From: Vampirovibrio sp041737375
GTDB lineage: Bacteria; Cyanobacteriota; Vampirovibrionia; Vampirovibrionales; Vampirovibrionaceae
Direction: 5' to 3'
DNA: 64,000 nucleotides
Assembly (NCBI RefSeq): GCF_041737375.1
Contig: NZ_JBGSRV010000004.1
Location: forward strand, 84,055-148,054
Below are positions 52,949 to 61,657 of the stretch, piece after piece. Position 1 is the stretch's first letter. Every line of letters starts with the position of its first letter. A program made the position numbers and the translations under genes. The notes beneath the pieces were generated by a model that was not told the DNA's origin, ran no database searches, and worked only from the letters and a program-made list of their open reading frames with translations.

Positions 52949-53776
52949 TTACGCACTTTGGCGGAGTATACTTTGTTCTTGCCGCCAGTGATGAATAAAT
53001 TGGCGGGGTGCCAAATAGTTCAAGGCACTGTGTGGACGCTCGTTGTTGTAATGGTCCCGCCAGGCTTCAATGACCACCTGGGCTTCTTTCAGGCTGTCGA
53101 ACCATTCCAGATTCAAGCATTCATCCCGAAACCGGCCGTTAAAGCTTTCGCACTTCCCATTCTGCCAAGGGCTTCCAGGCTCAATAAATAAAGGTTTGGT
53201 GCCTTGAGTTTCTAGCCAGCCTTGTAAACAGCGGGCAATAAACTCAGACCCATTGTCAGAACGTAAATACATGGGAATGCCATAGTCTTTAAACAAGACC
53301 TCCAGGGTTAAGCGGACATCTTCTGAGCGTAAACGTCGCTCTACCCGAATACACAGGCTTTCTCGGGTGAATTCGTCCAGTACCGTCAGCAACCGAATCC
53401 CGGTGCCTTTGCCAAGCCGGTCTTGCACGAAATCCAGCGTCCAGACATGATTGGGTGCTTTCGCCTGTTCAGGCACCAGGAAAGTCACGCCAGAGCCCTT
53501 GCGCCGTCTTCTGCGTTTCTTTTTAACTTGTAGGCCTTCCTCGCGCCAAATCCGTCGGACTCGTTTGACATTGATTCTCCAGCCTGCTTTCAGAAGGGCG
53601 TGGATGCGGCGATAACCAAAGCGGGGGTGTTTGTATGCCAGTCGCTTGATTTCTGCTCTTAATGCATCCTCTTCAATGAGTCTGGGTTGATTTAAATGAC
53701 TGCGGCTAATTCCAGCCAGACGGCAACTGGACCGAATCGACAAGCCCCAGTCTCGAACCAGGGCCTGTTGAATCAT
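52949..53776 (-). CDS. IS3-family transposase OrfB (DDE integrase)
   Basis: 275 residues. The rve-type integrase domain has all three acidic residues: WTLDFVQD, YLRSDNGSEF and NGKCESFNGRFRDE. The N-terminal HTH_21 part (YKHPRFGYRRIHALLKAGW) is present. It is normally made as an OrfAB fusion by -1 slippage: the slippery A-AAA-AAG (plus strand 53800-53806) is at the end of orfA, and the shifted frame runs on as LKKVLGPTRRRMIQQAL into orfB without a stop. So the ATG at 53776 is probably not the main start. Confidence 0.92.
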   Translation of the reverse strand: MIQQALVRDWGLSIRSSCRLAGISRSHLNQPRLIEEDALRAEIKRLAYKHPRFGYRRIHALLKAGWRINVKRVRRIWREEGLQVKKKRRRRRKGSGVTFLVPEQAKAPNHVWTLDFVQDRLGKGTGIRLLTVLDEFTRESLCIRVERRLRSEDVRLTLEVLFKDYGIPMYLRSDNGSEFIARCLQGWLETQGTKPLFIEPGSPWQNGKCESFNGRFRDECLNLEWFDSLKEAQVVIEAWRDHYNNERPHSALNYLAPRQFIHHWRQEQSILRQSA

Positions 53777-53793
53777 TCGGCGGCGAGTAGGCC

Positions 53794-54060
53794 CTAATAC
53801 TTTTTTAAAACATCCTGGAGCGCATCCAGCTCCAAGGTGCGGTCTGACAGTAGCTTCTTGAGCCGGGCATTCTCCGATTCCAAGGTCCGTAAGCGTTTGG
53901 CTTCAGAAATGGTCATCCCGCCATACTTCTGCTTCCACTTAAAGAACGTGGCCGCCGAGATCCCTAGCTCTCGACTCACCCGTTCTACTGTCTTTTCACC
54001 GGATACCTGGCTACGAATCGCCGCTATGATTTGCTCTTCCGTAAATCTTGTGATCTTCAT
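53794..54060 (-). CDS. IS3-family transposase OrfA (DNA-binding)
   Basis: 88 residues from ATG 54060, with AAAGGAG before it. It has the HTH_Tnp_1 helix-turn-helix (SRELGISAATFFKWKQKYGG, about residues 34-53) and a leucine-zipper-like helix (LRTLESENARLKKLLSDRTL). It ends at the frameshift window (LKKY, then TAG). OrfA binds the inverted repeats. Confidence 0.9.
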   Translation of the reverse strand: MKITRFTEEQIIAAIRSQVSGEKTVERVSRELGISAATFFKWKQKYGGMTISEAKRLRTLESENARLKKLLSDRTLELDALQDVLKKY

Positions 54061-54171
54061 GGGAACTCCTTTCAAGGGCATTAAAACAAAACCCTCTACT
54101 TTTAAACGGATCCCGATACTGGACTCAGATCAACCCCTAAAAACGGAAACAGCAAAACCATTCAAAGCGCC

Positions 54172-56217
54172 TTGGAAAGCTTGGGTGGCGATACTCAAGG
54201 ATTGAGTTATGTTCAGGATTTGGCAGAAGCAAGGTCCAACACCAACGCAGTTATTCAGGTGCTGGAAAAACTGACTGCCGCCCAAAGTACAGAAGAGGCT
54301 TTGAGTGTTGTACTGGCCACCGTCCGTGAATCTTTTGGCTGGGCCTATGGCTCGTTCTGGGCGCTGGATACCAAAGCAAACACTTTGAAGTTTCAGTATG
54401 AATCCGGCAGTGTCAACGAGGAATTCAGAGCAATCACCCAAAATACCTCTTTCAATAAAGGCGTTGGCCTCAGTGGTCGTACCTGGGCTGCAAATGATTT
54501 GACCTTTGTACCCGATTTGGGAGAAGTCACCGACTGCGCAAGAGCGCCGATTGCTCAGCGAGCAGGGGTGAAATCCGGGGTGTGCTTTCCCATTAATGTC
54601 AACGGCAACCTGATTGGCACTATGGACTTCTTTTCCCTTAAAACATTAACCCTATCCGAAGAGCGCCTGAATGCGCTAAAAAGCATTTCCAGACTGGTAG
54701 CCAGTAGCATTGAACGCCTGCAAAAAAATCAGGAGCAAATAGAAGACACTTCCAACGCCTCAGCGGTCAATAAAGTGCTGGAACTGGTCAGTCAGGCCAC
54801 CTCCATTGAGGATGCAGCCAAAATTGTATTGGACACCGTTAAAGAAGAATTCGGCTGGGCTTATGGCTCCTATTGGAAAATTGAGCCTGAAGAAAACGTA
54901 CTACGATTTGTCATCGATTCCGGCAAAGTCACTCCTGAATTCCACAAAGTGACGGCAGAGGCCAGCTTTCAAAAAGGCGTGGGCTTCAGCGGGCGTACCT
55001 GGAAAGAGCGCGACTTGATGTTTGTGGAAGATTTGGGCGTACTGACCGATTGCTGTAGACGGGAAAGCGCCCAGAACGCTGGCGTAAAATCGGGGGTCTG
55101 CTTCCCCATTATCGTTCAGGACGAAGTGGTTGGCACCATGGATTTTTTCTCCATGAAAACCTTAACCCTTTCAGATAGCCGCATGAAAGCCCTGCGGAAT
55201 GTAGGCCGACTGGTTTCCAACGCTTTAGAGCGTATTAAAAAAATGGAAGAAGAACAAATGCAAGCCCAAGACCTGAAGGACAAGGTGGCTCGTATTTTAA
55301 CCATTGTGGATGCGGCCACTCAGGGCGACATTACCCATGAGATAGACGTGAGCGGCTCCGATGCGATTGGACAGATGGGAGAAGGCTTATCCAAGTTTTT
55401 TAACAACTTGCGCAAAAGCATTGGCGATATTGATAGCACATCCAGACTGGTTGCCGAATCGGCGGGTAACATGACCAACCTCAGTCAGCAAATTTTACAA
55501 AACGCGGAAGAAAGCTCCAATGAAGCCAAAGTGGTTTCCGCCACAGCCGAACAGGTCAGTACCAGCTTGCAAACCGTGGCAAACGGAGCCCTGCAAATGA
55601 GCGCCAGTATTCTGGAAATCTCCAAAAACTCCAGCAACGCTGCCAACATGACCGGGAAGGCTGAAAAAACCGGGGAGGTCACCAAAGGCATCGTCAATAA
55701 CTTGGCCAAATCCGCCAAAGAAGTGGGCAACGTTGTAGAACTGATTAAAGGCATCGCTTCTCAAACCAATCTACTGGCCCTGAACGCAACCATTGAAGCC
55801 GCCACGGCGGGAGAAGCAGGTAAAGGCTTCGCCGTTGTTGCCAACGAGGTTAAAGCGCTGGCCAAACAATCGGCGGAAGCCACTGAGGATATCCGTATGC
55901 GGATTGAGGAAATTCAGACCAACACCACCCAGGCCATTCAGGCCATTAATGAAATCACTGAAATTGTGAGCGAAATTAACCAGATCAACGTGGTCATCGC
56001 CAGCGCGGTTGAAGAACAATCGGCCACTACCAACGAAATCAGTCGCTTTGTAAATGATGCCGCGAAAGGAAGTACAGACATCGCTAAAAGTATCCTGAGC
56101 GTGGCCAACGCCGCTGAAAAAACGGCCATGAGCAGCAATGATTCACTGGTTGCCTCTCGCAAAATTACGGATAACTCGGTCGATCTGAAAGAACTGGTAG
56201 AAGGATTTAAGTACTAA
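54172..56217 (+). CDS. Cytoplasmic chemoreceptor, GAF-GAF-MCP, 5' end cut by an IS
   Basis: 681 residues from TTG 54172; coding-like sequence continues upstream to the IS end at 54132 and to the original start at 52693. Two duplicated GAF domains (about 25-180 and 210-360) share FGWAYGS, KGVG.SGRTW, a DC pair (VTDCARAP, LTDCCRRE) and AGVKSGVCFPI. The MCP signalling domain (about 430-681) has the hairpin tip GIASQTNLLALNATIEAATA. There is no membrane segment, so it is a soluble receptor, sensing an unknown ligand. The insertion removes only the first dozen or so residues, so some activity may remain. Head gene of the che operon. Confidence 0.82.
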   Translation: MESLGGDTQGLSYVQDLAEARSNTNAVIQVLEKLTAAQSTEEALSVVLATVRESFGWAYGSFWALDTKANTLKFQYESGSVNEEFRAITQNTSFNKGVGLSGRTWAANDLTFVPDLGEVTDCARAPIAQRAGVKSGVCFPINVNGNLIGTMDFFSLKTLTLSEERLNALKSISRLVASSIERLQKNQEQIEDTSNASAVNKVLELVSQATSIEDAAKIVLDTVKEEFGWAYGSYWKIEPEENVLRFVIDSGKVTPEFHKVTAEASFQKGVGFSGRTWKERDLMFVEDLGVLTDCCRRESAQNAGVKSGVCFPIIVQDEVVGTMDFFSMKTLTLSDSRMKALRNVGRLVSNALERIKKMEEEQMQAQDLKDKVARILTIVDAATQGDITHEIDVSGSDAIGQMGEGLSKFFNNLRKSIGDIDSTSRLVAESAGNMTNLSQQILQNAEESSNEAKVVSATAEQVSTSLQTVANGALQMSASILEISKNSSNAANMTGKAEKTGEVTKGIVNNLAKSAKEVGNVVELIKGIASQTNLLALNATIEAATAGEAGKGFAVVANEVKALAKQSAEATEDIRMRIEEIQTNTTQAIQAINEITEIVSEINQINVVIASAVEEQSATTNEISRFVNDAAKGSTDIAKSILSVANAAEKTAMSSNDSLVASRKITDNSVDLKELVEGFKY

Positions 56218-56218
56218 C

Positions 56219-56536
56219 ATTATTGCTGTTGAAGAGGGCAACACCCTCAAACTGATCGCCGAGGAAAACTTTAGCCACACCTTTGCGGAAGCGCTGTGCC
56301 AGAAACTTCAGGAAAGCCTGCAAAACATCAGTGCCAACAACGTGGTGCTGGATATGACTCAGGTAGAACTACTGGATTCTATTGGCGTCAAAATTCTGGC
56401 AGGTCTTTATAAAACCTGCCAGGAAAAAGGCTTAAACTTTAGCCTGGATGTGGCTCACCCCAGCGTTTATAAAGTGCTTCAGCTTTGCAAGATGGAGCAG
56501 CTAATGGAAATTCGGGAGGTCGCAAGTGGCAAGTAG
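56219..56536 (+). CDS. STAS-domain protein, probable ATT start
   Basis: About 105 residues. The conserved helix with the phosphorylatable Ser, VELLDSIGVKILAGLY, marks an anti-sigma-factor-antagonist type STAS domain. The first beta-strand (IIAVEEGNTLKLIAEENF) begins right after the receptor's stop, and no ATG, GTG or TTG lies there: the frame is closed by TAG at 56198. The best start is ATT 56219, 13 bases after AAGGA and two bases after the receptor TAA; a GTG at 56342 would delete the first 40 residues. Likely coupled to the receptor gene. It overlaps cheA. Confidence 0.72.
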   Translation: MIAVEEGNTLKLIAEENFSHTFAEALCQKLQESLQNISANNVVLDMTQVELLDSIGVKILAGLYKTCQEKGLNFSLDVAHPSVYKVLQLCKMEQLMEIREVASGK

Positions 56537-59249
56537 CTTGAACGATGAATCGTTACTGCTGGAATTTGTAATTGAAAGCCGAGAACACCTGTTATCGATT
56601 GAGCCGGATTTGCTGGTTATGGAGCGAGACGGCGCCGAAACCGATGCCGATATCATTAACCGTGTATTCCGGGCCATTCACAGTATTAAAGGGGCTGCTG
56701 GCTTCTTTGGACTAGAAGCGGTCAAGTCTCTGGGCCACTGCATGGAAAACGTGTTAATGCTTGTGCGTGACGGAAAACTGTTGCCCAGCCCGTTGGTGAT
56801 GGACCCGTTGCTACTAGGTGTCGATCGGCTACGCAGCATGCTGGATGACATACAAGCCAGCGAACAAGTGGTCTATCAGGATCTGGTTGATCAACTTGAG
56901 AACGTTATTCATGGCGGCCCCAACACCAGTGCGCCGGTACAAATCAGCACCGTAGAAGGCGCGCCAAAAGATGAAGCCCTGTCCTATTTCAACCCGGACC
57001 GCATCGCCGTAGAATCAGCGGTGAGAAACGGACAAACGCTATATTCGCTGAAGGTTTTCATGGATGGCGATCTCTCCCGGAAAGATCGCAACCCATTACA
57101 GTTTATGGACACCCTGCTAGGGGTCGGTATTGTTCTGGATACCATGCTGGACATTTCAGGAATACCAAGCCTGGCGGAGGCGCTAAGCTCTCCCCTGCCA
57201 CTTCGTTTTTTGTACGCAAGCGTTCTGGAACTGGACTTACTGCCCATTGCTTTTGATATTCCGGCGGAACAAATTTCCAGGCTGCAGGTCAACGAGCTGT
57301 TCGGAACAGAAGCTTCGAATGAAGTTAAAACCCAATCAACAGAGTCCGCTCAAGCATCCGATGAAAAACAAACGACAACCACCGAGACACCGAAAAAACA
57401 GCCGAAAAATACCGCTGGCGGATCAGTGGACTCTAATGAAAGCATTCGGGTAAAAGTAGAACTTTTAAATCGACTCATGGATTTAGCGGGCGAACTGGTG
57501 TTGGCTCGAAATCAATTAACCCGCGCCTTCCAGAGTCACAACCAGTCCAACTCGGATTTAGGCAATATTATTCAAAATGTGGACCTGGTAACATCCGACT
57601 TGCAAGAGCATATTATGCAGACCCGGATGCAGCCAATTTCCAGTGTATTTGGAAAATTTCCACGCGTAGTAAGGGATCTGGCCAAGCAACTCCACAAGGA
57701 AATTGGATTGGAAATGACCGGAGAAGAAGTGGAACTGGACAAATCCATTTTAGAAAATTTATCCGATCCACTAACCCACTTAATCCGAAATTGCTGTGAT
57801 CATGCTTTGGAAAAACCGGATGTTCGTGAAAAAAATGGGAAACCCAAAGAAGGCAGTATCTTTTTAAGGGCTTACCAGGAAAGCGGACATTTGAACATTG
57901 AAGTGGTTGATGATGGCGCTGGCATTGATCATGAAGTCATTGCCCAAAAAGCTTTAGAAAAAGGGCTTTTAACAGAAGCTACCCTACGTCAACTGAGTCC
58001 TCAGGAACAGGTTAACCTGATTTTCGCGCCCGGATTTTCAACGGCGGAAAAAGTAACGGATGTTTCCGGTCGGGGCGTTGGCATGGACGTGGTGCGCACC
58101 AATATTGAGCAAATTGGCGGCAGCATCAACATTGAAACCGAAAAAGGAAAAGGAACCACCATCACGCTTAGATTGCCCTTGACCCTTGCCATTGTGCCAT
58201 CCTTGGTGGTGAGTACCGCGGATCAGGTTTTCGCAGTCCCCCAAATCAACCTTGTAGAACTGGTCTGTGTTACCACCGCTCAAATCAGTTCACGCATTGA
58301 AAAGGTGGGATCGGCATCGGTATTAAGACTGCGGGGTAAACTACTGCCATTGATCAGACTTAGCGACGTATTGGGACTTGAAAAATATTACCTGGATCCC
58401 CAAAGCCAGCTATTAAAAGTTGATGAGCGCGAAACAATTCATGATCAACGACTGGAATCAACCACTCCGGCGTTCATTCCAGAGCGACGCATAAATCCCC
58501 AGGGTGATTACAACATTTTGGTATTAAAATCTGGCAATCGAGAATATGGCTTAATTGTAGATGAAATTAAAGATATAGAAGAAATTGTGGTCAAGCCCCT
58601 CTCCCAGTTTTTGAAAAGCTGCAAATGCTTTTCAGGTGCAACCATTATGGGAGATGGTCGAGTGGCCATGATTCTGGATGTTGGCGGACTCATTGGCATG
58701 GTGGGCCTTTCTTTTGGAGAAGTGGCCGCTGAAGAAGAAAAAAGAAATTTAAGCTCTAAACTGGCCAATAGTCAAACCCTACAAGGTGAAAAGAAATCAA
58801 GCCTGCTTTTCCATTGCGCCCCTGGAGAGATTTTTGCCATTTCACTGGAATCAATACTGAGGCTGGAAAAAATAAAGCTCTCCAGTGTTGAGAAACTGGG
58901 AAACCAAAGATTTCTTCCCTACAAAGGCTTAAGCATGAAGCTCCTGTTTTTAGACGAGCATTTGCCAGTGAGCCCTATCCAGGAAAGCCTGGAAGAGGTT
59001 TATCTAATCATTCCAAAAGGCGGAAACTCCAAAGCGGGAATTATTGCATCCAGCATTATTGACACCGTAGATGTGGCCGTGGAGAAAGATGGCTCCATAA
59101 AGCATCCAGGTGTGCTGGGCTCAGCGGTTATTAATGAACACATTACCCTGGTACTTAGTTCCGAAGGGCTGCTAAGCGCTGCCGGACTATCCTATAAAGA
59201 AGACAGGAGCGCAGAATGGCCAGCCGATCCTTTGCAACTTTCCTATTAA
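56526..59249 (+). CDS. cheA: Chemotaxis histidine kinase CheA with two CheW-like domains
   Basis: 907 residues from GTG 56526. HPt domain with phospho-His52 (FRAIHSIKGAAGFFG), a P2-like region, a Thr/Gln-rich linker (about 265-300), dimerisation helices (LLNRLMDLAGELVLARNQL), and HATPase with NCCDHALE, VDDGAGID and GRGVGMDVV. The first CheW-like domain is at about 555-740. The last 140 residues (LLFHCAPGEIFAISLESILRLE ... VLGSAVINEHITLVLSSEGLL) look like a second CheW domain. CheA phosphorylates CheY and CheB. It overlaps cheW by 34 bases. Confidence 0.94.
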   Translation: MASSLNDESLLLEFVIESREHLLSIEPDLLVMERDGAETDADIINRVFRAIHSIKGAAGFFGLEAVKSLGHCMENVLMLVRDGKLLPSPLVMDPLLLGVDRLRSMLDDIQASEQVVYQDLVDQLENVIHGGPNTSAPVQISTVEGAPKDEALSYFNPDRIAVESAVRNGQTLYSLKVFMDGDLSRKDRNPLQFMDTLLGVGIVLDTMLDISGIPSLAEALSSPLPLRFLYASVLELDLLPIAFDIPAEQISRLQVNELFGTEASNEVKTQSTESAQASDEKQTTTTETPKKQPKNTAGGSVDSNESIRVKVELLNRLMDLAGELVLARNQLTRAFQSHNQSNSDLGNIIQNVDLVTSDLQEHIMQTRMQPISSVFGKFPRVVRDLAKQLHKEIGLEMTGEEVELDKSILENLSDPLTHLIRNCCDHALEKPDVREKNGKPKEGSIFLRAYQESGHLNIEVVDDGAGIDHEVIAQKALEKGLLTEATLRQLSPQEQVNLIFAPGFSTAEKVTDVSGRGVGMDVVRTNIEQIGGSINIETEKGKGTTITLRLPLTLAIVPSLVVSTADQVFAVPQINLVELVCVTTAQISSRIEKVGSASVLRLRGKLLPLIRLSDVLGLEKYYLDPQSQLLKVDERETIHDQRLESTTPAFIPERRINPQGDYNILVLKSGNREYGLIVDEIKDIEEIVVKPLSQFLKSCKCFSGATIMGDGRVAMILDVGGLIGMVGLSFGEVAAEEEKRNLSSKLANSQTLQGEKKSSLLFHCAPGEIFAISLESILRLEKIKLSSVEKLGNQRFLPYKGLSMKLLFLDEHLPVSPIQESLEEVYLIIPKGGNSKAGIIASSIIDTVDVAVEKDGSIKHPGVLGSAVINEHITLVLSSEGLLSAAGLSYKEDRSAEWPADPLQLSY

Positions 59250-59689
59250 ACGAACAGCATTATGGTATAGAAATTCTGCTGATTCGGGAAATAAACCGGC
59301 AGTTAGAAATGACCCCCATTCCCCATGCGGCTGACTATATCAGAGGCTTATTGAACCTTCGTGGACAAATCGTGACGATTCTGGACTTAAACAAACGACT
59401 GGGCTTAAAAGATACGCAACTGTCAGAGCGTTCGCACAATATCATCCTAAAAACAGATCAAGAACTACAAAACATCAACAACGAACTGGTCACAGCACCC
59501 GATAAAGTTGGCTTTCTGGTCGATGATATTCAGGATGTGTTGATTGTCTCCGAAGAGGATATTGAATTTCCTCCTGCCAACCTGGGGAAAGTCGATGGTC
59601 AGTTCCTAAGTGGTGTAATCAAGCAGGACAACAAGCTGGTTGCCATTCTTTCCGTAGAAAAACTTTTAAGACAAGTAGCATTCTCATGA
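59216..59689 (+). CDS. cheW: Chemotaxis coupling protein CheW
   Basis: 157 residues. FLLNEQHYGIEILLIREI, YIRGLLNLRGQIVTILDLNKRLG and VGFLVDDIQDVL are the CheW pattern (two SH3-like barrels). It links receptor tips to CheA. ATG 59216 has AGGAGCG before it inside cheA; the stop overlaps cheB by four bases. Confidence 0.94.
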   Translation: MASRSFATFLLNEQHYGIEILLIREINRQLEMTPIPHAADYIRGLLNLRGQIVTILDLNKRLGLKDTQLSERSHNIILKTDQELQNINNELVTAPDKVGFLVDDIQDVLIVSEEDIEFPPANLGKVDGQFLSGVIKQDNKLVAILSVEKLLRQVAFS

Positions 59690-60789
59690 GCCAAACGCTC
59701 AAAGTGATGATTGTTGATGATACGGTGACTTACCGAAGTATTTTGCGTACCGTATTAGAAGACATTCCTGAAACACAAGTGGTAGAAACCGCAATCAACG
59801 GCAAACAGGCCTTAGTGAAGTTAAACACCACCGCGGTTGATTTAATTTTGCTTGATATAGAAATGCCTGAAATGAATGGCCTGGAAACATTGGCAGTATT
59901 GCGAAAAGATTACCCGGATATTGGCGTGATCATGGTTAGTGGCACCAATAAAGGCAGTGCCGATAGCACCATCATCGCCCTTCAGCTTGGCGCACTGGAC
60001 TTTATACCCAAGCCTGATGAAGGCACCATCAGCCACAGTAAGGAAGAGTTGCTTAAAAAACTACAACCGGTTATTCGGCATTTTCTTTACCGACGTGATT
60101 TGATTGAAAAACCCAGGCACTCAACCAGTGTTGTAAAAACATCAAGCCTTACGCCTTCATCGCCCTCCAGGTCAATCATCAATCCAAACCTGCAAACCAC
60201 AGTAAAGCGGTTTGACGTGTTAGTAATTGGAATATCCACAGGCGGGCCGAATGCGCTAACAGAACTAGTGCCAAAATTACCAGAAGACCTTGGCATTCCA
60301 ATTTTAATTGTGCAGCACATGCCACCTGTATTCACAGAATCACTCGCCAAAAGTCTGGATAAAAAATCAAAAATGCAGGTTAAAGAAGCAGTACAGTCAG
60401 AGGCAGTGGTTTCAGGCACTGCTTATATAGCCCCTGGGGGCAAACACATGACTGTGGTCAGAGAAAAAACTGAGGTAAAAATTGTTTTAACAGAAGATCC
60501 GTCTGAAAATAGCTGTAGACCGTCTGTGGATGTTCTATTCAGATCAGTAGCAGCCGCCTATGGAGATTCTGTACTGTCATTGGTCATGACCGGCATGGGT
60601 AGTGACGGAGCGCTGGGTGTCAAATTCATGAAACAAACAGGGTGCCATTCACTCATTCAAAGTGAAGAAACCTGTGTGGTCTATGGGATGCCAAAAGCAG
60701 TGGCAGAACTAAACCTGGCAGATGAGGTAATACCTTTGGATCAATTGGCGACACGTATTGTTACTCTAGTTAAGGTTGGAAAGCCCTGA
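59686..60789 (+). CDS. cheB: Chemotaxis protein-glutamate methylesterase CheB
   Basis: 367 residues. The receiver domain has Asp57 (LLDIEMPEMNG), and the methylesterase domain has the triad Ser184 (GISTGGPNAL), His211 (VQHMPP) and Asp307 (GMGSDGALG). It removes methyl or amide groups from receptors for adaptation when phosphorylated by CheA. The linker (about 145-172) is Ser/Pro-rich. Its start overlaps the cheW stop. Confidence 0.96.
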   Translation: MSQTLKVMIVDDTVTYRSILRTVLEDIPETQVVETAINGKQALVKLNTTAVDLILLDIEMPEMNGLETLAVLRKDYPDIGVIMVSGTNKGSADSTIIALQLGALDFIPKPDEGTISHSKEELLKKLQPVIRHFLYRRDLIEKPRHSTSVVKTSSLTPSSPSRSIINPNLQTTVKRFDVLVIGISTGGPNALTELVPKLPEDLGIPILIVQHMPPVFTESLAKSLDKKSKMQVKEAVQSEAVVSGTAYIAPGGKHMTVVREKTEVKIVLTEDPSENSCRPSVDVLFRSVAAAYGDSVLSLVMTGMGSDGALGVKFMKQTGCHSLIQSEETCVVYGMPKAVAELNLADEVIPLDQLATRIVTLVKVGKP

Positions 60790-60790
60790 T

Positions 60791-61657
60791 ATGTCTTTAA
60801 CAATTACTAACATCGAATTTGAATTATTCAGAAAATTAATTGAAAGCGAGTGTGGCATTGCCATTGGTGATGAGAAAGCCTATCTACTGGAAAGTAGACT
60901 GAGTAAAATGTTGGTAGAGCAAGACTGTGACACGTTTACTCAATTCTACCATAAAACTCAAGCCGACCCATTGCTAAAAAATAAAATTATTGACGCAATG
61001 ACCACCAACGAAACACTCTGGTTTCGGGATAATTCACCCTACATTGCTTTGGATGAGCATTTGTTCCCTCATTTTTCAGAACAACTAAGAGCCGGGTCCA
61101 AAAAACAGATTCGAGTATGGTCCGCAGCTTGTTCCACAGGGCAAGAGCCCTACTCTATTGCCATAAAAGCGAACGAATTTGCCAAGAATGGCAAAAGAAC
61201 TGAACTGCTCAACGGGGGCCTTTCCATTTTGGCAACTGATATTTCCAGTGCCGTTCTTTTCCTGGCCAAAGCAGGTCGATATGATTCAATATCCATTTCC
61301 CGAGGAATGCCAGAAGACCTACTCAACAGCTATTTCAATCAGGATGGCAGGGTTTACACCCTGAATAATCAAATTAAAGAAATGGTTCAATTTCAGCAAG
61401 TGAACCTCATGAAGTCTTTGAATCACCTGGGCACGTTCGATTTAATCCTGCTTCGAAATGTTGCCATTTACTTTTCGGTAGAATTTAAAATTGATTTATT
61501 CAGAAGAATTTCTCAAGTCCTGAATCCGGGAGGGTACCTAATTCTGGGCGCTTCAGAGTCATTACACGCCCTTAGCGACGACTTTAATCGACTGGAATAT
61601 AAGCAATGTGTATTTTATCAACTAAAGGGAGATGGCCTTGAAAATATTGTCGGTTGA
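60791..61657 (+). CDS. cheR: Chemotaxis protein methyltransferase CheR
   Basis: 288 residues from ATG 60791, one base after the cheB stop; a TTG five codons earlier is inside cheB. The N-terminal helical part (FRKLIESECGIAIGDEKAYL) is followed by the SAM-binding VWSAACSTGQEPYSIAI, LATDIS and LRNVAIYF. It methylates receptor glutamates. No C-terminal pentapeptide-binding extension is obvious. The end overlaps cheY. Confidence 0.95.
   Translation: MSLTITNIEFELFRKLIESECGIAIGDEKAYLLESRLSKMLVEQDCDTFTQFYHKTQADPLLKNKIIDAMTTNETLWFRDNSPYIALDEHLFPHFSEQLRAGSKKQIRVWSAACSTGQEPYSIAIKANEFAKNGKRTELLNGGLSILATDISSAVLFLAKAGRYDSISISRGMPEDLLNSYFNQDGRVYTLNNQIKEMVQFQQVNLMKSLNHLGTFDLILLRNVAIYFSVEFKIDLFRRISQVLNPGGYLILGASESLHALSDDFNRLEYKQCVFYQLKGDGLENIVG

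Larger units (their letters stand above)
52718..54132 (-). mobile_element. Intact IS3-family insertion sequence (IS407-like)
   Basis: 1,415 bp. The ends are imperfect inverted repeats: TGACTGAGACCC at 52718 and TGATCTGAGTCC read inward from 54132, similar over about 38 bases (CCGG.A.CC.TT.AAAA.TAGAG-like). A 4-bp direct repeat ACCC flanks it (52714-52717 and 54133-54136), as for IS407-group elements. It encodes orfA and orfB linked by a frameshift window, all with complete motifs, so it may be active. It lies antisense to the chemotaxis operon it interrupts. Confidence 0.88.

Noticed and set aside
52722..54127. IS boundaries 52722-54127 (TGAG...CTCA ends)
   Set aside because: Gives no matching target duplication; shifting to 52718-54132 gives an exact 4-bp ACCC repeat and restores the frame.
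54133..54171. TTG 54172 as the natural start of the chemoreceptor
   Set aside because: Coding-like sequence continues upstream to the IS end and joins the ATG at 52693 in frame once the element is removed.
56198..56224. Programmed +1 frameshift fusing the chemoreceptor and STAS protein
   Set aside because: The sequence TAC-TAA-C is not a known slippery site, and an ATT restart explains the layout with less; kept only as an alternative.
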